Both the position numbers and the translations under genes were made by a program. This document shows positions 1 to 10,934 of a stretch of 64,000 bases of DNA, one piece after another; within the stretch, counting starts at the first letter, position 1; every line of letters begins with the position of its first letter. Below the pieces are notes generated by a model. It saw only the letters and a program-made list of their open reading frames with translations, ran no database searches and was not told the DNA's origin. Source of the stretch: Ilyonectria destructans (lineage: Eukaryota; Ascomycota; Sordariomycetes; Hypocreales; Nectriaceae); contig JAHEWK010000007.1 of the NCBI GenBank assembly GCA_020740775.1, positions 2,666,001-2,730,000 on the forward strand, in the 5' to 3' direction.

Positions 1-185
1 ATGGCCCCACGTCGTCTCGATGACCCCACATTATTTAAATACAACTAATTACTACAATACATAGTCGTGTCTCTGCGACTTATTCGTACATCGGACTAGA
101 GTTTGTCTCATTTGTTCGAACCTTTATTTATTCGCACCCGTTTTCCCCATCAGTCTCAGAGCAACTGATCAACGACAATCTCAAA

Positions 186-1777
186 ATGTCTTCACAGGCC
201 GAGTCTTGCCTTCGCGTTGTCATTGTTGGGTAAGTGCTCTTAATCGATAACAAGGAACTGGTCGCTAACTTTACTCAAGCGCGGGTGAGTTATTATTCAC
301 TCATATCGGGCGTTAGACATACCAACAAACTGGAACAGGAATTGGAGGTGTTGCAGCCGCAGTGGCATTAGGGCGATGCGGACACCAAGTAGTGATACTG
401 GAAAATGCCCCAGAGGTAACATATCCGAATCAAATTAGAGGAGTTTTTTTTGACAATTGTGAAGTTGCTTGAAATTGGGGCGGGCATTCAGGTCGCTCCC
501 AACATGCTGCGGCTATTGGACAGTAAGTGGCTCACAGATCATGTAGCGCAAACAGAGCTGACCTATTTAGGATGGGGAATTGGTGACGAAATACGCGCGA
601 AAGGTGTCAAAACACAACGCGTCAAGGTTTTGAGGTGGCAAAATGGCAAGGTTCTATCTGACAAGGTCATAGACGGCAGCCATGGGGAGCAATGGGTTAT
701 CCATCGCGCAGACCTGCACAATGCGCTCATCGCAAAAGCACAATCTCTTGAGGGCGTGACCATGCGATTGAACAGCGCCGTCGTGGATGTCAACTTCCGT
801 GACGCATCCGTTCAACTAAGTACTGGAGAGTGGGTATATGGAGATGTGGTGTTGGCAGCAGATGGAATCAAGTCTGCAATTCGCAAACTGCTCCTCGACG
901 ACGATTCTGACATTGCGATTCCAACCGGCGATGCTGTTTTCAGACTCATTCTTCCTCGGGATCTTATGGCTCACGATCCAGAGCTTCTGAAATGCATCAC
1001 AGATGCCACAGTGCGACGCTGGGTAGGACCAGGTGGGCATGTTGTGGCATATCCCGTACGGAATCATCAGGTCTACAATATCGCCATGGCACATCCAGAT
1101 AGAGGAGGTCTCGAAGAATCGTGGACAACCCGGGGGTCCAAGGAGATGCTTCTAAAGGAATATGAAGGCTGGGATCCACTCTTGGTCAAGATGCTGACTC
1201 TCGTCCCCGATGAAGAGGTTATGGAGTGGAAGCTCTGCTCTCATCCGCCGTTGAAGACTTGGACAAGAGGCTCATGTGCTCTTCTTGGCGATGCTTGCCA
1301 TCCAATGCTGTTTGTCACACCTCCCTATTCTCGAGATTACTCTATTCTAACATAATGCCAGGCCATACGTAGCACAAGGTGCAGCGCAAGCAGTCGAAGA
1401 TGCCGCCGCACTTGGCGTAATCCTTTCTAACGTCAAATCCAAACTGGAAATCCCCACCGCGTTGGAATTTTATCAACGGACTCGAAAATTGAGGGCAGAG
1501 ACGGTGCAGAATTTCGGGACGGAGACGAGGGCATCTCTTCATCTGGCAGATGGACCAGAGCAAATTGCCCGGGACACGCTGTTTGCTACACGCTCCAATC
1601 CGGACCGCTGGAATGATGCTGCGAGTCAACGGTATTTATGGAGCTTTGATGCTGAGCGAGAAGCCCAAGGCTCTGCATACGGTACGAGACCATCTGTGTT
1701 CAAACGGCTGTTGCTTTTGGCTAACTGATATAGCAGTCCGGGAAGACAGGGGTAGCATTGTAGGTCCTCGGCTTTAG
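186..1777 (+). CDS. FAD-dependent aromatic monooxygenase (salicylate hydroxylase-like)
   Basis: Class A flavoprotein monooxygenase, which uses NAD(P)H and O2 to hydroxylate aromatic or related rings. The model needs seven exons: 186-229, a 5-nt exon 280-284, 339-415, 465-522, 571-1309, 1362-1681 and 1734-1777. All borders are GT..AG and keep frame. Splicing creates the N-terminal dinucleotide-binding motif GAGIGG, then EIGAGIQVAPN; further on are the DG motif (LAADGIKSAIR) and the GD motif (LLGDACHPMLP) that contact FAD. The last intron is the least certain: without it the frame stops at 1728. The gene is at the window edge, with an ATG after a plain leader. Substrate is not predictable; relatives act on salicylate and other phenolic acids. 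It probably belongs to the catabolic block to its right. Confidence 0.85.
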
Positions 1778-2287
1778 TTGGAGTGCCCAGTATCTACGGT
1801 TAGGTCTCATAAGTAAAGCAGCATATCAAAAAGTTATACTTTGTTCAATCCATAGGCATATTCCACATTCTCTCAGAAATTCTTGCCCGGATGGTTTGCC
1901 GTTGCGGGGCCAATGTTAATGCTGCTGCAAAGAAAGTCCAGCGTGCCGAGTCGGACCATTCATGCCTCGGCCCCGTCGGCAAATGTGTCGGTAGTGTTCC
2001 TCGGCTTCTTGACGTAAGCCTGTTTTATAGCTGTAAGCCTATCTGGCTTATGTTTTGATCCTTTAATGGCCAAGAGTCTAGGGTAGCTGCCACTCAATCG
2101 CAGGCCATTTAGTCCACTTACAAGACGCAGTCCACACGAGAGGATACGAATTATGAATGTGATGTACAAAAAGTATAGCTCGGCACTTTCAATCCCGAAA
2201 TGTGGAACGTGCATGCATGCTCATGAATAATACCTTCCATCCTACTTAGGGACTGCAACCAAGGTGTGTCCACCACACCCACACTCA
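1778..2287. other. Convergent intergenic stretch
   Basis: About 510 bp between two convergent 3' ends. Short open frames only, with no recognisable motif or repeat. It presumably holds the 3' UTRs of both neighbours. Confidence 0.5.
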
Positions 2288-3949
2288 TTATGCAGCCTCG
2301 ACTTCCTTATGCTCACAACCACCTTCCTTCTCCAGCTCTCGACTAGAACTATCATTTACTCGCACCTCATCACCAAACAAAGTCATGATATCCTCCAACG
2401 CCATGTTCCGGGTGTCTGGAAATGTCAAGGGCACCACCACTACCGATATCGCTGTAAGGATGATGAAGGGGAGATAATATTTCCAGCCGATGTTTTCCAA
2501 AGCCGCTTGGCCCGGAACTTGCCATATAATATTCAGCAGGTTCAAAAGAGCCATTGCGTACGTCATCCCCAATGCTCGAAGATGATTCGGGAAAATCTCT
2601 CCGATGTAAACTAATGGAATCTGGCTTAGCAAAGTAACGAAAGTATGTTGATGAGTACTGTACTCACAGAATGTCGACCCGTCCAAAAAGAACCCATAAA
2701 AGAACACAAATACGTAGAGCATCGCAACGCCGGCCTGCAGGGCGTTTTGGTTGTCGCTATTGAGAGAAGTCGCCTGGATTGTTGCTTCCGCTATGAGGCA
2801 ACCCAGACAACCAGCGAATCCGATGGTGATAAGCCATGGACGGGGCAATCTGTCAACTACAAGGACTGCACCCCAATTCACAGCTGCTGCGACTGCAACC
2901 CAGCCTGCTTGAAGATGCAGCTGTTTTTCAGCGTTGAAACCAAGGGCTGCGTACAGGTACACGCCGTAGTCTAATCACCAATTAGCAAGATCATGGATCA
3001 CATTTTGGGTGTACTTACTGTTGATGACGAGCGCGCCGGAACCCTGCAAGAAGAACACCAAAGCGCCCCCAACCAGGAACCTCTTCCTATACGAAGGCTT
3101 CTTGATTACATCCATGTAACTGAAGTCCATTGCTCGATCGACCTCGATTTGGCGTTTCATGTCAGCAAATTCTCGAGTAGCATATTCATGTTCCGTGTCG
3201 CTAGGGTCCCAATGCAGACTTTGTACAATCTTCCATGCTTCTGCTTCTCTTCCTTGCATGAGCAGCCACCTGGGGCTCTCAGGGAGAAACGGAACCGTGA
3301 GGACGGCGAGGATAGAAGGTACGCATCCAATTGCTAGCGGACCTCTCCATTGTTGATTGTTTCCCTGGACATAGTAAAATCCAACGCCGACGTAAGATGC
3401 GAGACAATAACCAAAATTGATTAATATTGGGTGTGCATCAACAAGGATTCCACGCCCTTCTGGGGGTACCGTCTCCGTAAGCCACACTGGAATGACTGTG
3501 AAGAGCATGGTTGATCTGTGCAGCGTTAGTATGACAATCAGCCGAGCACGGCTCTGGATAATCACTTACGACAGCCCCACAAAGAAGCGGAAGGCAATAA
3601 ACATATCCGGATTGACAGAGCCAGCTAGAATGCCACTGAAGATCATGGTGAGAAATGCACCGATGAAAGTCGTCCATTTCCGCCCAATTCTGTCAGAGAG
3701 TGGAGCAGAGAAGCAAGCCCCAAAGAACCCTCCAGCATAGTACATTCCAACGACCAGCCCCAATTTGTTACCTTGGACAAGCTCCGGGCCCATGTACTCT
3801 ATAAATGATGGTTGGCCAATGGTCGTCCCAATTATACTGGCCATATACCCATGGGCCAAGGAGCCGAAAGACATGGCGACGACATACGCGACAGTGCGCC
3901 AAGTATAATGGCGGGCCTTGGAGCGAGTGTCGTTGACAAGTACGGACAT
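2288..3949 (-). CDS. MFS sugar-porter family transporter
   Basis: Twelve-helix major facilitator of the sugar porter family, expected at the plasma membrane for proton-coupled uptake of a sugar, quinate-like acid or other small polar compound. Four exons are needed. The first runs 3949-3570; splicing to 3515 restores the frame, and the next junction restores ALVINNYGVY, a family hallmark of TM7. Other marks are DRIGRK between TM2 and TM3, PESPRWL after TM6, and GEIFPNHLRA in the C-terminal half. The last junction reads through STFCDQIP when a GA|GTACAG donor is used. The C-terminal tail is charged. It is divergent from the FMN dehydrogenase gene across a 314-bp promoter region, which suggests co-regulation and import of the cluster substrate. 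Substrate unknown. Confidence 0.88.
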
Positions 3950-4263
3950 TGTGGAGATGAGTGGGAATATCCAATGCCAACAATAGAATAAAAAAAAGAA
4001 TTCAACTGAGACACTTCAGACTATAACCCCTTTGATGAAGATATAGATAACCATGGTTGAAAGCACACTGCAGTCATCGGGTCTTTGTCCTTTGGTACAG
4101 TGGCTTATCCGCGCAGGTTTCTGGTGGACTTTGCCAGTCGGAAAACGGTGCCGAGCGATGGTCGAGGATTTAGCTGCTATGGGCAATGCAAATGTTAAAA
4201 TTATGAGAAATTCCAGACAATCGTTCTACTTGGTCATCCACTTCAACTGAGCTCAAGACTACG
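3950..4263. promoter_or_regulatory. Divergent promoter region, MFS / FMN dehydrogenase
   Basis: 314 bp between two divergent start codons. No TCCGGA palindrome is present here, unlike the other promoters of the block. No clear TATA or other motif seen. Confidence 0.4.
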
Positions 4264-5859
4264 ATGCCATCTCTCGAGGAAACTGAAAAACATTCGACCA
4301 GGTCATCGTGCTGGATCATTATTTCCGGAAATGCATATGATGTAACTGATTTTCTTGACCACCACCCAGGGGGTGCCAATGTCATCCTCAGACTCGCAGG
4401 CAAAGTGAGTGAGATTAATCCGTGGACTAACAGCGCTGAGCCAGAACTGTAGGATGCGACCGAGGACTACGAGGCAATCCACGCTCCCGAGACAATCAAC
4501 AGCAATCCAAGCCAAGGTGAGCCTTGCTTGTCCCACTGGAAGCCGTATGACCAACAGTAATAGTGAAGAACATCGGGCCTGTGACGGGAATGACGCCCGG
4601 ATTCGGTGCATCGGTTTCGCAATCGGCCGCCTCGCCTCTGCTGCCTCCCGGGGCCGTACTGCCGCTTTCAGCGTGCAAATCACTGGATGATCTTGAAGAA
4701 GCGAGTCGAGCTCTTCTTTCTCCTAAAGCCGCTGTATACTTCGACAGCGGTGCGGAGACATTATCCGCCCGCGACCGGAATAGATCCGACTGGACGCGCA
4801 TCGGCTTCCGGCCCCGCGTTCTCCGGAATGTCGCGACTGCTTCCATGAAGTGCCGGATAATGGGCTCAGACAGCAGTATGCCCGTTTTCATTGCTCCGGC
4901 TGCAGCTGCGCGCCTGGGACACAAGGATGGAGAGCTCTGTCTCGCCAGTGGAGCTGCGCAGATGGATATTCCGCAATGTGTTTGCACCTATTCATCCGTG
5001 TCGCCCGGAGATGTGATGGAGTTCTTCCAAAGCGCTTCAGGGCGTCGCGGTGGAGCGTTGTTCTTCCAGCTCTACATGCCCAAGGTGAAGAAGGATGCCA
5101 CAAAGCTGATCGATATGGCCAAAAAGGCTGGGTTCACGGCTCTCGTGGTTACTGTTGACTCACCAGTCATTGGGAAAAGAGATGACGACGATCGCTTCAA
5201 GGCTTTGTTAAATCTAGAAGCCGGGCTTGATGAGGAGCGATCGGGTGACCAGCTTCCACTTCCGGGTGATGAGGCAGAGACGCTGCGTGGTGTGCATTGC
5301 TCTACTCTGGAATGGGACGATTTACCGTGGATCCGGAAATGTTGGGGGGAGAGACCAATCATTTTGAAAGGCATTCAAACCGTTGAAGATGCACTTGAAG
5401 CAACGCGGCATGGTGTCGATGGAATATACCTGAGCAACCATGGCGGGAGACAGCTTGACTACGCACCAAGTCCCGTCCAGGTGCTCCTAGAAATCAGGAA
5501 GAATTGCCCTGAGATCTTCCACAAGACAGAGGTTTACGTCGATGGTGGAGTTATGAGAGGAACGGATATTGTGAAAGCGCTCTGTCTCGGGGCACGCGCT
5601 GTTGGCATCGGCCGTGGATTCTTGTACGCGTTGAGTGCGTATGGGACTGAGGGGGTTTTGAAGGCTATCCAAAGTAAGTGCAGCGCCACTACTTCTGAGA
5701 TGACTTGCTAACACAATCTGTCTAGTCCTGAGTGATGAGATACAGACCACCATGAGGTTACTTGGTGTGACGACAGTATCTCAGCTGAACAGCGAGTACA
5801 TCAACCTGGACGAGTTTGAGCACCACTGCAGCAAAAGAGCGGGCTTGTCGAAGATATAA
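4264..5859 (+). CDS. Cytochrome b5 / FMN-dependent 2-hydroxy-acid dehydrogenase (cytochrome b2-like)
   Basis: Oxidises an L-2-hydroxy acid to the 2-oxo acid, passing electrons from FMN to the fused heme domain. Exons 4264-4404, 4453-4516, 4564-5673 and 5726-5859 give 482 aa. The N-terminal cytochrome b5 domain has the heme motif HHPGG and a second candidate axial His in EAIHAPE. The FMN domain shows [17 protein letters not shown], and near the C-terminus [14 protein letters not shown], the family active site with catalytic His and Arg. No mitochondrial presequence is evident, unlike yeast cytochrome b2, so the compartment is uncertain. Next to it is an HpcH/HpaI aldolase, whose products (for example lactaldehyde or related hydroxy compounds) could feed a hydroxy-acid oxidation step; that link is inference. 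Confidence 0.88.
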
Positions 5860-5875
5860 TCCATTGTTGCATGTA

Positions 5876-6757
5876 TTATAGAGAAGGACTACTAGATGTT
5901 GTGGCTACTTGCTTTGCTCTCTTCAAGTCATTCCCAAGTCCAGTAGTCATCACTCCTGCATCAACCGACACCACCAAAAAGTCCATCCCTTCCAGTGTTC
6001 GTCTGCTCGTAGCCTCATCGCCAATCGCAACTGTGCCGACTAATTTCTTCCACTTCTTCGCAACTCCACATATCTTCTCTAATGCGGCCTTGAAAGCAGG
6101 CTCAGTCCCGTCGGCTCCATTCAATCCCAACGAGAGGCGCAAGTCCATCGGGCCAACGAAGACGCCCGAAACCCCCTCGACGGAGAGAATATCCTCCACA
6201 TTAGACACGCCCTCCGCGGACTCAATCATGGGAAATATCCCTACTTGGCCTTTCAATGCTCTCTGGAAGTACGCACCCACACCCCCTTGTGGACCGTCTG
6301 GCAGACCCCAAGGCGCCCTGGATGGTCCGAAACTCCTGGAGCCTCGTGGTGCAAACAGGGCACGGTTGATAATTCGCTCCATTTCACTCTTATTGTTGAC
6401 CATTGGAATCACTATTCCTGCCGCTCCACTGTCGAGAGCCCACTTTATCCACTCGACGCCTTGCGATGGGACACGGACAATAGGGAAACACGCTCCTCTC
6501 GAGGAAGCAACGATGGCGTGGACCATTTGGGTCATCAGCTCTGGAGAAATTGGTGAATGTTCCATGTCAATGAAAACAAAATCGCATCCCAATTGACCGA
6601 TGAGCTGAGCTATGACCGTGGAAGGTATCGTGAGAGCAACGCCCAGGGTAGGATTTTGTGTAGCCGAAATGACGTCAAGGACGTTTTGGTGTCGTGATCC
6701 TCTTCCCTCGGGGCCTGTTGATGGGGTCATGCTGGGAGTTCCACTGAGGTAAGACAT
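5876..6757 (-). CDS. HpcH/HpaI aldolase family protein
   Basis: Single-exon 293-aa protein. The family are divalent-metal class II aldolases that cleave 2-oxo-4-hydroxy acids (such as 2,4-dihydroxyhept-2-ene-dioate) to pyruvate and an aldehyde; some members act on citramalyl or malyl thioesters. Visible motifs are VFIDMEHSPIS, MIESAEGVSNVEDI with the metal-ligand Glu, and FVGPMDLRLSLGLNG with the ligand Asp. The 3' end lies 16 bp from the 3' end of the convergent FMN dehydrogenase. In the cluster it is the natural candidate for the C-C cleavage that ends ring or side-chain breakdown. Exact substrate unknown. Confidence 0.88.
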   Translation of the reverse strand: MSYLSGTPSMTPSTGPEGRGSRHQNVLDVISATQNPTLGVALTIPSTVIAQLIGQLGCDFVFIDMEHSPISPELMTQMVHAIVASSRGACFPIVRVPSQGVEWIKWALDSGAAGIVIPMVNNKSEMERIINRALFAPRGSRSFGPSRAPWGLPDGPQGGVGAYFQRALKGQVGIFPMIESAEGVSNVEDILSVEGVSGVFVGPMDLRLSLGLNGADGTEPAFKAALEKICGVAKKWKKLVGTVAIGDEATSRRTLEGMDFLVVSVDAGVMTTGLGNDLKRAKQVATTSSSPSL

Positions 6758-7021
6758 GTCTGCAGCTTATGCTTGGTGTAATTGAATGATCTATGCTGAA
6801 ATCGAGCTTCGAAGTGAATAGTAGTAGGTTTGTACGGCAGCAGCTTGTGTATATGAATACTGACTAATAGCAACTTACGCGAAGGAAAATGAATGGGTTG
6901 AATGAGCGAGTGGACCCTCGGAAAACAAATCCGGTCTTAAAGTACAATTTCCCGACTCGATTTCCTCCCAAGGCCTAATCAAGCGTGTAGCTAAATGAGA
7001 AATGATACACTCAGCTCAGGC

Positions 7022-7981
7022 TTATTTCGTGAGCCCAGCTTGCCAGCTACATCCGACGCCATTCTCACCCCACCCAAACTTGCCCCCATCCTTCACTGTA
7101 GTCCTCCTCATATCTCGCCTGTACTTGCCGTCATATGTCCCCGTTTCCGTTGCACGGTGCAGCACGGCTCGATTATCCCACATGACCAGGTCGCCGTCCT
7201 TCTCGTACTTCACAGCGAGCTTGTATTTTGGCTGTGATACCCAAGCTAGCAACTTCTCCAGGAGCGGCTTGCTCTTCTCCATCGTCGAGTCATCGAAGTG
7301 GTGCGCGTACGTAGTGACGTAGATGTTGTTGCGCCCAGAGCCCTCGTGTAGCTGCACAAGTCGGTGACGGGACATGGGGTAGTCGAGAGGCTCGATGCTC
7401 TCAAAGACATCGGGTGCAGCGAGCTTGCGGTTGTGGAAGAGCGAGTTGTTCGTGATTAACTTGTTGACTCGTTCCTTCATGTCCTGAGGCATATCGTCAT
7501 ATGCCGTCCGCGAATCAAGGTATTCAGTCTCGCCTCCCGTTCCACGAGGAGGAAGCTCAACAGCCCGAAGGAGAGAGTATGCACATCTCTGAGGATTGTA
7601 GGCCATATCCGCGTGCCAAAGGGTGTTTCCTTTATTGTTGCCCTTTCTCACTGGATCCGCATCTGTAACAACCCGGTCATGTTCGTCAAGGTTGGAGACA
7701 TCAAAGATCTCTGGCTGATCCGGAAAACGCATGGCTCGACCGGCTTTCATATGGGCCTTGACATCGTCTAGTTCGCCGAGTTGCCGGGAAAACGCGATAT
7801 GTTGGCTGTTGTCGAGATTGGCCTTTCTAAAGACCAACACTCCATACTTGTGAACGCCGTTCATGACTTCATCGAGAAGTTCTGGAGGGGTTGGAAGGTT
7901 CCATGTCATTCCCTCCACGGACGCTCCAAACGTGGCGTGGAGAGGAATGAATTCTAGATTCGAGGTGGCTGTTGAACCCAT
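7022..7981 (-). CDS. TauD/TfdA-type Fe(II)/2-oxoglutarate dioxygenase
   Basis: Single exon, 319 aa. The family hydroxylates taurine, 2,4-D, or related sulfonates, phenoxy-acids and other small acids, releasing succinate and CO2. The metal triad is present: HADMAYNP (HxD) near residue 120 and the distal His in VLHRATETGTYDG near 277, followed by the Arg-rich 2-oxoglutarate site KYRRDMRRTT. The N-terminal FIPLHATFGASVEG is typical for the fungal branch. It is divergent from the SRPBCC gene. In this context it could remove an ether- or sulfur-linked side chain or hydroxylate an intermediate; which one cannot be told. Confidence 0.87.
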   Translation of the reverse strand: MGSTATSNLEFIPLHATFGASVEGMTWNLPTPPELLDEVMNGVHKYGVLVFRKANLDNSQHIAFSRQLGELDDVKAHMKAGRAMRFPDQPEIFDVSNLDEHDRVVTDADPVRKGNNKGNTLWHADMAYNPQRCAYSLLRAVELPPRGTGGETEYLDSRTAYDDMPQDMKERVNKLITNNSLFHNRKLAAPDVFESIEPLDYPMSRHRLVQLHEGSGRNNIYVTTYAHHFDDSTMEKSKPLLEKLLAWVSQPKYKLAVKYEKDGDLVMWDNRAVLHRATETGTYDGKYRRDMRRTTVKDGGKFGWGENGVGCSWQAGLTK

Positions 7982-8500
7982 GTTGATGCAAATGGTGAAA
8001 GCCTTCTAGGTAGGTGATAAGTTGTTCTTGATTGGATTTTTACTTGATGGGAGCCTTCATCTTAATGACCTAGTCTAGATCATCTGTCTTATTTGTATAG
8101 CCTAGAGCATGGCACACCACCAGCAATGTGAGGCAGCAGCAGCGCTCTCCCGATCAGCCGACTGGTATTCCAAATCTCAGAAGATCATCTCGTGAGGTTA
8201 CTAGTGGCAAATGCCGCCGGAAAAGGTGTTGTGCGGCTGCAGGATTCCTGGGAGGCGCCGAAGGTGAGAACAGGGTACATTCCGGCTCCCTTTTCCGGAC
8301 CAGCCTGGTACAATGTTCCAGCACAAATACATGTAAATGTAACTTATTTATCCGAACTAGACTGGATTCAGCGAGGCGCAAAATTTTACTCGTCCTACTT
8401 ACAGTCTTTATTGTCTCTTCCCGTCAATATTCTAGATCAACCTCTGCCTCACTCTACTCGTCCGTACCTACACACCCACTCAAGCCCCCCACCCGAAAAA
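7982..8500. promoter_or_regulatory. Divergent promoter region, TauD / SRPBCC, with TCCGGA
   Basis: 519 bp between divergent starts. It holds a TCCGGA palindrome at 8294-8299 and a TTCCGGC close by at about 8280. An open frame runs through 8192-8500 into the SRPBCC gene, but it looks like chance extension: composition is non-coding and no family feature appears before 8501. Confidence 0.45.
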
Positions 8501-9010
8501 ATGGGTGTCTGCTCAGCCTCCTCCCAGACATTGCTCCCGTATACTCGCGAGCAAGTCTATGATTTTGTTACCAATCCACACAACTGGCCGCTCACGTACA
8601 AGGGCAGCGGCGGTATCCAACAAAACCTCGAAATTCCACTGAAGCTTGGTGATCGGTGGACAGAAAAGGTCGTCCTTGCGGAAAATACCTATTATTCCGC
8701 TTGGACCCTCATTACTGCTGTGCAGCCATGGAAATGGGCATTTCTACAAGTGAATGGTATTGGTGCGACGGATGAATCGATTGTGGATGGCGTGGAGGGG
8801 ACTACGAAGATTGAGTATGTTTTTGAGGAGGCAAAAGTCACAGTGGATGGGAAGGAAACCAGAGCGTGTTTATTCAAGAGGACTCTGACTATTGATCAGC
8901 CCCGAGGTGGACAGATACCAGAGGATCTCCTCGTCGTATGCATGAGAAGTGCCGGTATTGAAGGATATCATGATGCGGTAGCAAGGGAGCTGGCTAAGAT
9001 CCACGGATAA
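8501..9010 (+). CDS. SRPBCC (START/polyketide-cyclase-like) family protein
   Basis: Single exon, 169 aa. The helix-grip fold family binds hydrophobic small molecules and includes cyclases, dehydratases and lipid-transfer proteins. The start at 8501 (A-rich leader, then ATG) is preferred because TREQVYDFVTNPHNWPLTYKG is the usual first helix and strand of the fold; PWKWAFLQV and TKIEYVFEEA fit the sheet, and a final amphipathic helix (GYHDAVARELAKIHG) closes the pocket. No signal peptide. A role in binding or isomerising a cluster intermediate is likely but no catalytic residue can be named. Confidence 0.75.
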   Translation: MGVCSASSQTLLPYTREQVYDFVTNPHNWPLTYKGSGGIQQNLEIPLKLGDRWTEKVVLAENTYYSAWTLITAVQPWKWAFLQVNGIGATDESIVDGVEGTTKIEYVFEEAKVTVDGKETRACLFKRTLTIDQPRGGQIPEDLLVVCMRSAGIEGYHDAVARELAKIHG

Positions 9011-9397
9011 TTGTTATTAGTACAGTTGCATAATAAATACAACCTACTAGGAGAACTTTCCTCCATTGAGTAATAAAAGTGTGTTTATTACCGATTCAGT
9101 ATTTTCTCGTGGTGCAATGCTTCGAATTGGTCCTTCGCAAAGGTTGCGCATGTCACGGCGCCGCAGGTACTATTTGCGAGAAGTAATAGCACCTAAGAAA
9201 TTACTAGCACTATTTGAGCGTATACATGAGGCACGCCGGGACAGACATCGGATTGTAGCGTGGTCATTGAAGGAAATTATCGAAAGCGAATGTTTGTAAA
9301 CTAATACTAGTCTGCCCCCCCCCCTCAAGGCCAACGATCTGCTCTTTCTTTGACGATTCTTTACATTACTATCAACCATAGACTTGATGGTAACTTT
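9011..9397. other. Convergent intergenic stretch
   Basis: About 390 bp between two 3' ends. Contains a run of C at about 9317-9325. A 77-codon frame at 9066-9299 has no recognisable features and is treated as chance. Confidence 0.4.
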
Positions 9398-10934
9398 TCA
9401 TCGCTTGACGAAACTCGTAATGGCGATAGCTGCATGAGGGTAGGCGCTCGCAGTGTGAATTGCAACTCTTGCCAACAAGGTAGTGATAACAGTGGCCACC
9501 AACAACGTAAAGCCGAAGCCGACAAGACCAATGAGCTCAAGAGGTTGGACACCGAGTGTTGGTTTTGCGCCGTCGACCTTCTCAACTCCTGTTTGGGAAC
9601 CAAGTTGGGGAACGTATTTGAAGTCATAGACATACCCACCCTTGAGCCCGTCCTTGTGTTCAACAACGTAGCTCCAAAAGAGCTGCCGGTACGTCTGGAC
9701 TCGTTAATTAGTAACTGTGAGTAAGATTTCTGAGGGAACATACCGCGATCTGCCATCTATCCAACGCAGGGATCGAACGGGAGACGTAAGTCACCAGCAT
9801 GAGAACCCAGGCCTGTCCTCGAACAACTGCATCCCAGTATATTCCAGGCTTACCGAGTCCAATCTCGTCACACATCTTGTTGCCATTGATGAAGCGAGTT
9901 CCGGCCTCAAAAAACTCCTTTGGCTCATAGATTGGAGCCACGCCATCGAGGGCATTGACCAGATTCTGAGCCAGCACCTTTGAGTTTTTGCTTGGATTGA
10001 GGCAATCATGCAACAAGGATTCCATCGAGGCTAAAGCCTTCTCGGGGGTTTCGAGGACCCAGTGTGGTGTACCCAAGACGTAGCCAACCCATCTCCAGAG
10101 AGCGAGGTAATCAAGAGCCTCCTGATGACGAACGTAGATGCCCTGGCGCGGCAGAGCAAGCCAGACTAGATTTGTTGAGAAAGCACAAACTGACTGCATG
10201 GAGTCAAGTTCATTGATGGGCACACCGAACTTTTCAACGTCAAAATACCCGGGACGCTGATCGTTGAGTTTGAGAATTCGGGCCCGCACAGAGGCATGGA
10301 GCAGGCGAACACGCACAGCGGATGCAAACCCATCGCCCCCGGGTTTGACATCATCGAGGGATTTCGTGACCTGGAGGATCAATTGAAAGGTCTCAAAGAG
10401 TCGATTCTTTGCCACTCGGGTGGAGTGACCTCCCGTTCGGACGAGTGTCTCGGCAGGACGGTAGGAAGCGCCCTGGGTCACTGTTAGAACATGATCACGC
10501 TTCAAGAGACATCTTTGACTCACCGTTGTAGCAAGAAGACCTTGAAAAGCAAAGCCGGCGACGGCAGCAGGCGCATAGCGATAGAAAACATCCTGGCCTC
10601 GCTTGATTTGATCCCAGTCAACCCAGTCGGGAATGGCATTGACCTCATCCCAGAGATTCTGAAGTTTGGGATCCTTGCTGTGGTTGTCTCGCAACAAGGC
10701 GTATGTGTCCCGATCAGGCTGGGGGGCTTCCGTCTTAGTTTTGGCATTCCAACCGGCGCGTGGAGGTGGAGGAGGGAACATGGAATCGATAACGGTGAGA
10801 GCATCAGATCCAACCTCGTCAAACTTGTGTTTCAGTGGATCCAGCTGTTCAGATGTCATGTGCAGCTTCGTCAGGCGAAACTTGTAGCCGTACGAATTGA
10901 CGACATCGGGATCTCCGCTGAAGAAGGACGACAT
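9398..10934 (-). CDS. mpaB / latex-clearing-type oxygenase (DUF2236)
   Basis: Three phase-0 exons, 10934-10524, 10472-9744 and 9694-9398, give 478 aa. The family includes the rubber-cleaving latex clearing protein and the ER-bound MpaB of mycophenolic acid synthesis, heme oxygenases that cut C=C bonds of isoprenoid chains. Marks seen are YRYAPAAVAGFAFQGLL, LVRTGGHSTRVAKNRLFET around the first junction, and LDYLALWRWVGYVLGTP with the conserved W-G-x-LG core. A hydrophobic segment near the C-terminus (PLELIGLVGFGFTLLVATVITTLLA) is a likely membrane anchor, as in ER-bound MpaB. In a degradative cluster it may cleave an isoprenoid side chain. Heme-ligand His not assigned. Confidence 0.8.

Noticed and set aside
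8192..8500. N-terminal extension of the SRPBCC gene from 8192
   Set aside because: The extra frame has promoter-like composition and a TCCGGA site, and the family fold starts just after the ATG at 8501.
9066..9299. 77-codon frame as a small gene
   Set aside because: Basic low-information peptide, no homologous feature and no splice partners; lies in a convergent 3' region.
9760..9785. GGGATCGAACG resembling a tRNA T-loop
   Set aside because: It lies in a coding exon of the mpaB-like gene (PALDRW) and lacks other tRNA parts.
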